From: an uncultured Clostridia bacterium
GTDB taxonomy: Bacteria > Bacillota > Clostridia > Saccharofermentanales > DTU023
Assembly: GCA_937922005.1 (NCBI GenBank)
Contig: CAKZWV010000060.1
Span: 1 to 62,763 of the forward strand
Reading direction: 5' to 3'
Length of the DNA: 62,763 nt
Position 1 is the stretch's first letter. The number at the start of each line of letters is the position of its first letter. Under the pieces are notes generated by a model. It had not been told where the DNA came from. It saw only the letters and a program-made list of their open reading frames with translations, and did not search any database. Positions 61,605-62,763 of the stretch are shown piece after piece. A program made the position numbers and the translations under genes.

Positions 61605-61633
61605 TTGACAAATATTCCCGCATCCGTTATAAT
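61605..61633 (+). promoter_or_regulatory. Promoter of tRNA-Arg(ACG)
   Basis: Consensus TTGACA (61605-61610), 17 bases, consensus TATAAT (61628-61633). The variant motif GGGAATATTTG lies on the opposite strand between the two boxes (61609-61619). Confidence 0.9.
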
Positions 61634-61707
61634 GTCCCTTGTACTCGATTCTGAGCTTTCCCTTTGCCCCGGATCAAAGGCTGATTATGCTCGGTTGAGT
61701 GCGATAA

Positions 61708-61784
<77 letters not shown>

Positions 61785-61788
61785 CATG

Positions 61789-61821
61789 AAAACCCCGTAA
61801 GCGAATGCTTACGGGGTTTTT
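61789..61821 (+). terminator. Terminator of tRNA-Arg(ACG)
   Basis: AAAACCCCGTAAGC and GCTTACGGGGTTTT pair over 14 bp around GAAT, followed by a T-rich run. It is bidirectional in form. Confidence 0.93.
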
Positions 61822-61994
61822 CTTTTTCTTTCACAGATTTGACTGAGTGTGCCGAGGCTAGTTACCATATAGAAGCAACTACCGGGTTTTCTTTCTTTGC
61901 CACAGACCTGACTGCGAGGGGAGGAGCTGAAGCGACCAGCCTTGCAAGGCGTTTTTTCTTCCACGACCAACAGCTTAGCCATGAGTATATAAGC
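61822..61994. other. Gene-less stretch between tRNA and CRISPR array
   Basis: Two diverged copies of a block with GGGTTTT, a CTTT run, CACAGA, TGACTG and GAGG occur at about 61814-61862 and 61882-61920. No gene. A weak GCCT-TGCA-AGGC hairpin with a T-run sits at 61940-61956. Confidence 0.4.
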
Positions 61995-62026
61995 ATCTAG
62001 AATGACGCACCTGCCAGGGGTGCGTC
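61995..62026 (-). repeat. Degenerate CRISPR repeat beyond the array end
   Basis: The 3' 22 positions (from 62005) match the repeat stem-loop half at 19 of 22. The first 9 or so are largely lost. It is separated from the first recognisable repeat by 56 bases, longer than a normal spacer. Confidence 0.55.
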
Positions 62027-62082
62027 GAGAGTAGGACTGAGGTACGACTCAAAAAGGTCCCGCCTTACAGCGAGACCTTAAA

Positions 62083-62763
62083 TTTTCAATCCACGCACCC
62101 GCAAGGGGTGCGAAGTATGGTTCTGAAAATCATACTATACCAATGTTAATTTCAATCCACGTATTCACCTAGAATTCGAAGGAATTTTATCCTGTTTTCC
62201 AGTCTACCACGTAACGATGTAAAAGTGCAATTGGTCAAGAAGAGATCAACGTAAGGTCAAAGGTAGATACTTTACAAGCGGTGCACGGACTAGGGATGAT
62301 GTCCAATAAAGTGTGGGTGCGACTTGGGAATTGGTAAGATATAGATAAACTAGAGAGAGGATTTCAATCCACGCACCCGCAAGGGGTGCGACGACCCTAA
62401 CCTCTTTAATCGATGAGCACCTCCGGATTTCAATCCACGCACCCGCAAGGGGTGCGACGCGACACCATCACGCCCAGCAAGTGCCACGGCTCATTTCAAT
62501 CCACGCACCCGCAAGGGGTGCGACCTCCGATATGCTCCAGGGGATTGGGGCAACGGAGATTTCAATCCACGCACCCGCAAGGGGTGCGACAACAACTCCG
62601 GGGATGTTGGGGAGGTCGGCTGGCAATTTCAATCCACGCACCCGCAAGGGGTGCGACTTTCTCCACTGCTCCGGGCGACGATTTTTGAGAAAATTTCAAT
62701 CCACGCACCCGCAAGGGGTGCGACAGAAACCCTATTCAATGCCCGTATCTCTTACAGGATTTC
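62083..62763 (-). CRISPR. CRISPR array, type I-C-like repeat, leader-distal end, runs off the window
   Basis: 32-bp repeats at 62083 (ends mutated), 62149 (interrupted, see next feature), 62361, 62427, 62493, 62559, 62626, 62693, and the start of another at 62759. Spacers are 34-37 bases. Read on the minus strand the repeat begins GTCGCACCCC and ends GGATTGAAAT, with a stem GCACCCC/GGGTGC type fold, typical of I-C systems. Degenerate repeats are on the left, so the leader and any cas genes should lie to the right, outside this window. No cas gene is visible here. Confidence 0.96.
62162..62314. other. 153-bp segment interrupting a CRISPR repeat
   Basis: The repeat's first 13 bases (62149-62161) and last 9 (62315-62323) flank this segment. 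The central 10 bases of the repeat are missing. Flanking spacers (62115-62148 and 62324-62360) are of normal length, 34 and 37. The segment has no reading frame of note and no further clear repeat. Confidence 0.75.

Noticed and set aside
62413..62688. 91-codon frame with FQSTHPQGVR repeats
   Set aside because: It is the CRISPR repeats read as protein.

Overview
This window looks like chromosomal DNA from an anaerobic low-to-mid GC Bacillota, most likely class Clostridia and possibly Lachnospiraceae-like. The evidence is AGGAGG-type ribosome binding sites with occasional TTG/GTG starts, lipobox lipoproteins, a Gram-positive Tad/Flp locus with an Flp1-type pilin, an FMN-riboswitch ribD-ribE-ribBA-ribH operon, Mini-III RNase, a 2-hydroxyacyl-CoA-dehydratase-type activase with a double-cubane-type partner, DUF3343 proteins, and a type I-C-like CRISPR array. 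Genus cannot be named from sequence alone.

Layout. 0-6.4 kb: a membrane protein fragment, an AlkD-like protein, a SIMPL protein, a membrane protein, an SPFH protein with a Pro/Gln/Gly/Tyr repeat tail, and a permuted papain-fold protein. 6.5-17.7 kb: metG-tatD, a D-2-hydroxyacid dehydrogenase, a CAP-domain surface protein, a YitT-family protein, and secreted or lipoprotein genes, one with a duplicated DUF2927-like domain. 18-23 kb: a very large family-5 substrate-binding protein, then YedE, TusA-like and DUF3343 (selenium/sulfur handling). 23-27.4 kb: two zinc-ribbon membrane paralogues flanking a 57-residue secreted peptide gene, then VWA and macro-domain genes. 27.5-29.4 kb: PadR-HAAS-DUF4097. 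29.5-33.7 kb: riboflavin operon. 33.7-40.1 kb: LysR, activase, EF2568-type cysteine desulfurase-like protein, double-cubane-type reductase, a second DUF3343, and a threonine-aldolase-fold lyase. 40.3-43.5 kb: CAP lipoprotein, tRNA-Arg(CCT), RlmL-like methylase. 43.6-49.9 kb: Tad/Flp locus on the minus strand with TadB and TadC fused. 50.2-61.4 kb: metK-comFC, cysS-mrnC-rlmB, a lipoprotein, and a heterodimeric ABC exporter. 61.7-62.8 kb: tRNA-Arg(ACG) and the leader-distal end of a CRISPR array that runs off the window.

The most unusual signal crosses gene boundaries. The 11-mer GGGAGTATTTG occurs 13 times exactly on either strand (about 0.03 expected by chance), with more one-mismatch copies. 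Seven exact copies are intergenic. Others sit in weakly constrained protein linkers, where they read as ANTP or GVF, and some form inverted pairs at gene ends. This resembles the distribution of DNA-uptake or other genome-wide signal sequences, which I do not know to be described in Bacillota. A second theme is a split sulfur/selenium-trafficking set (YedE-TusA-DUF3343 at 21-23 kb; activase/desulfurase/double-cubane/DUF3343/lyase at 34-40 kb) with a structured leader RNA in front of YedE.
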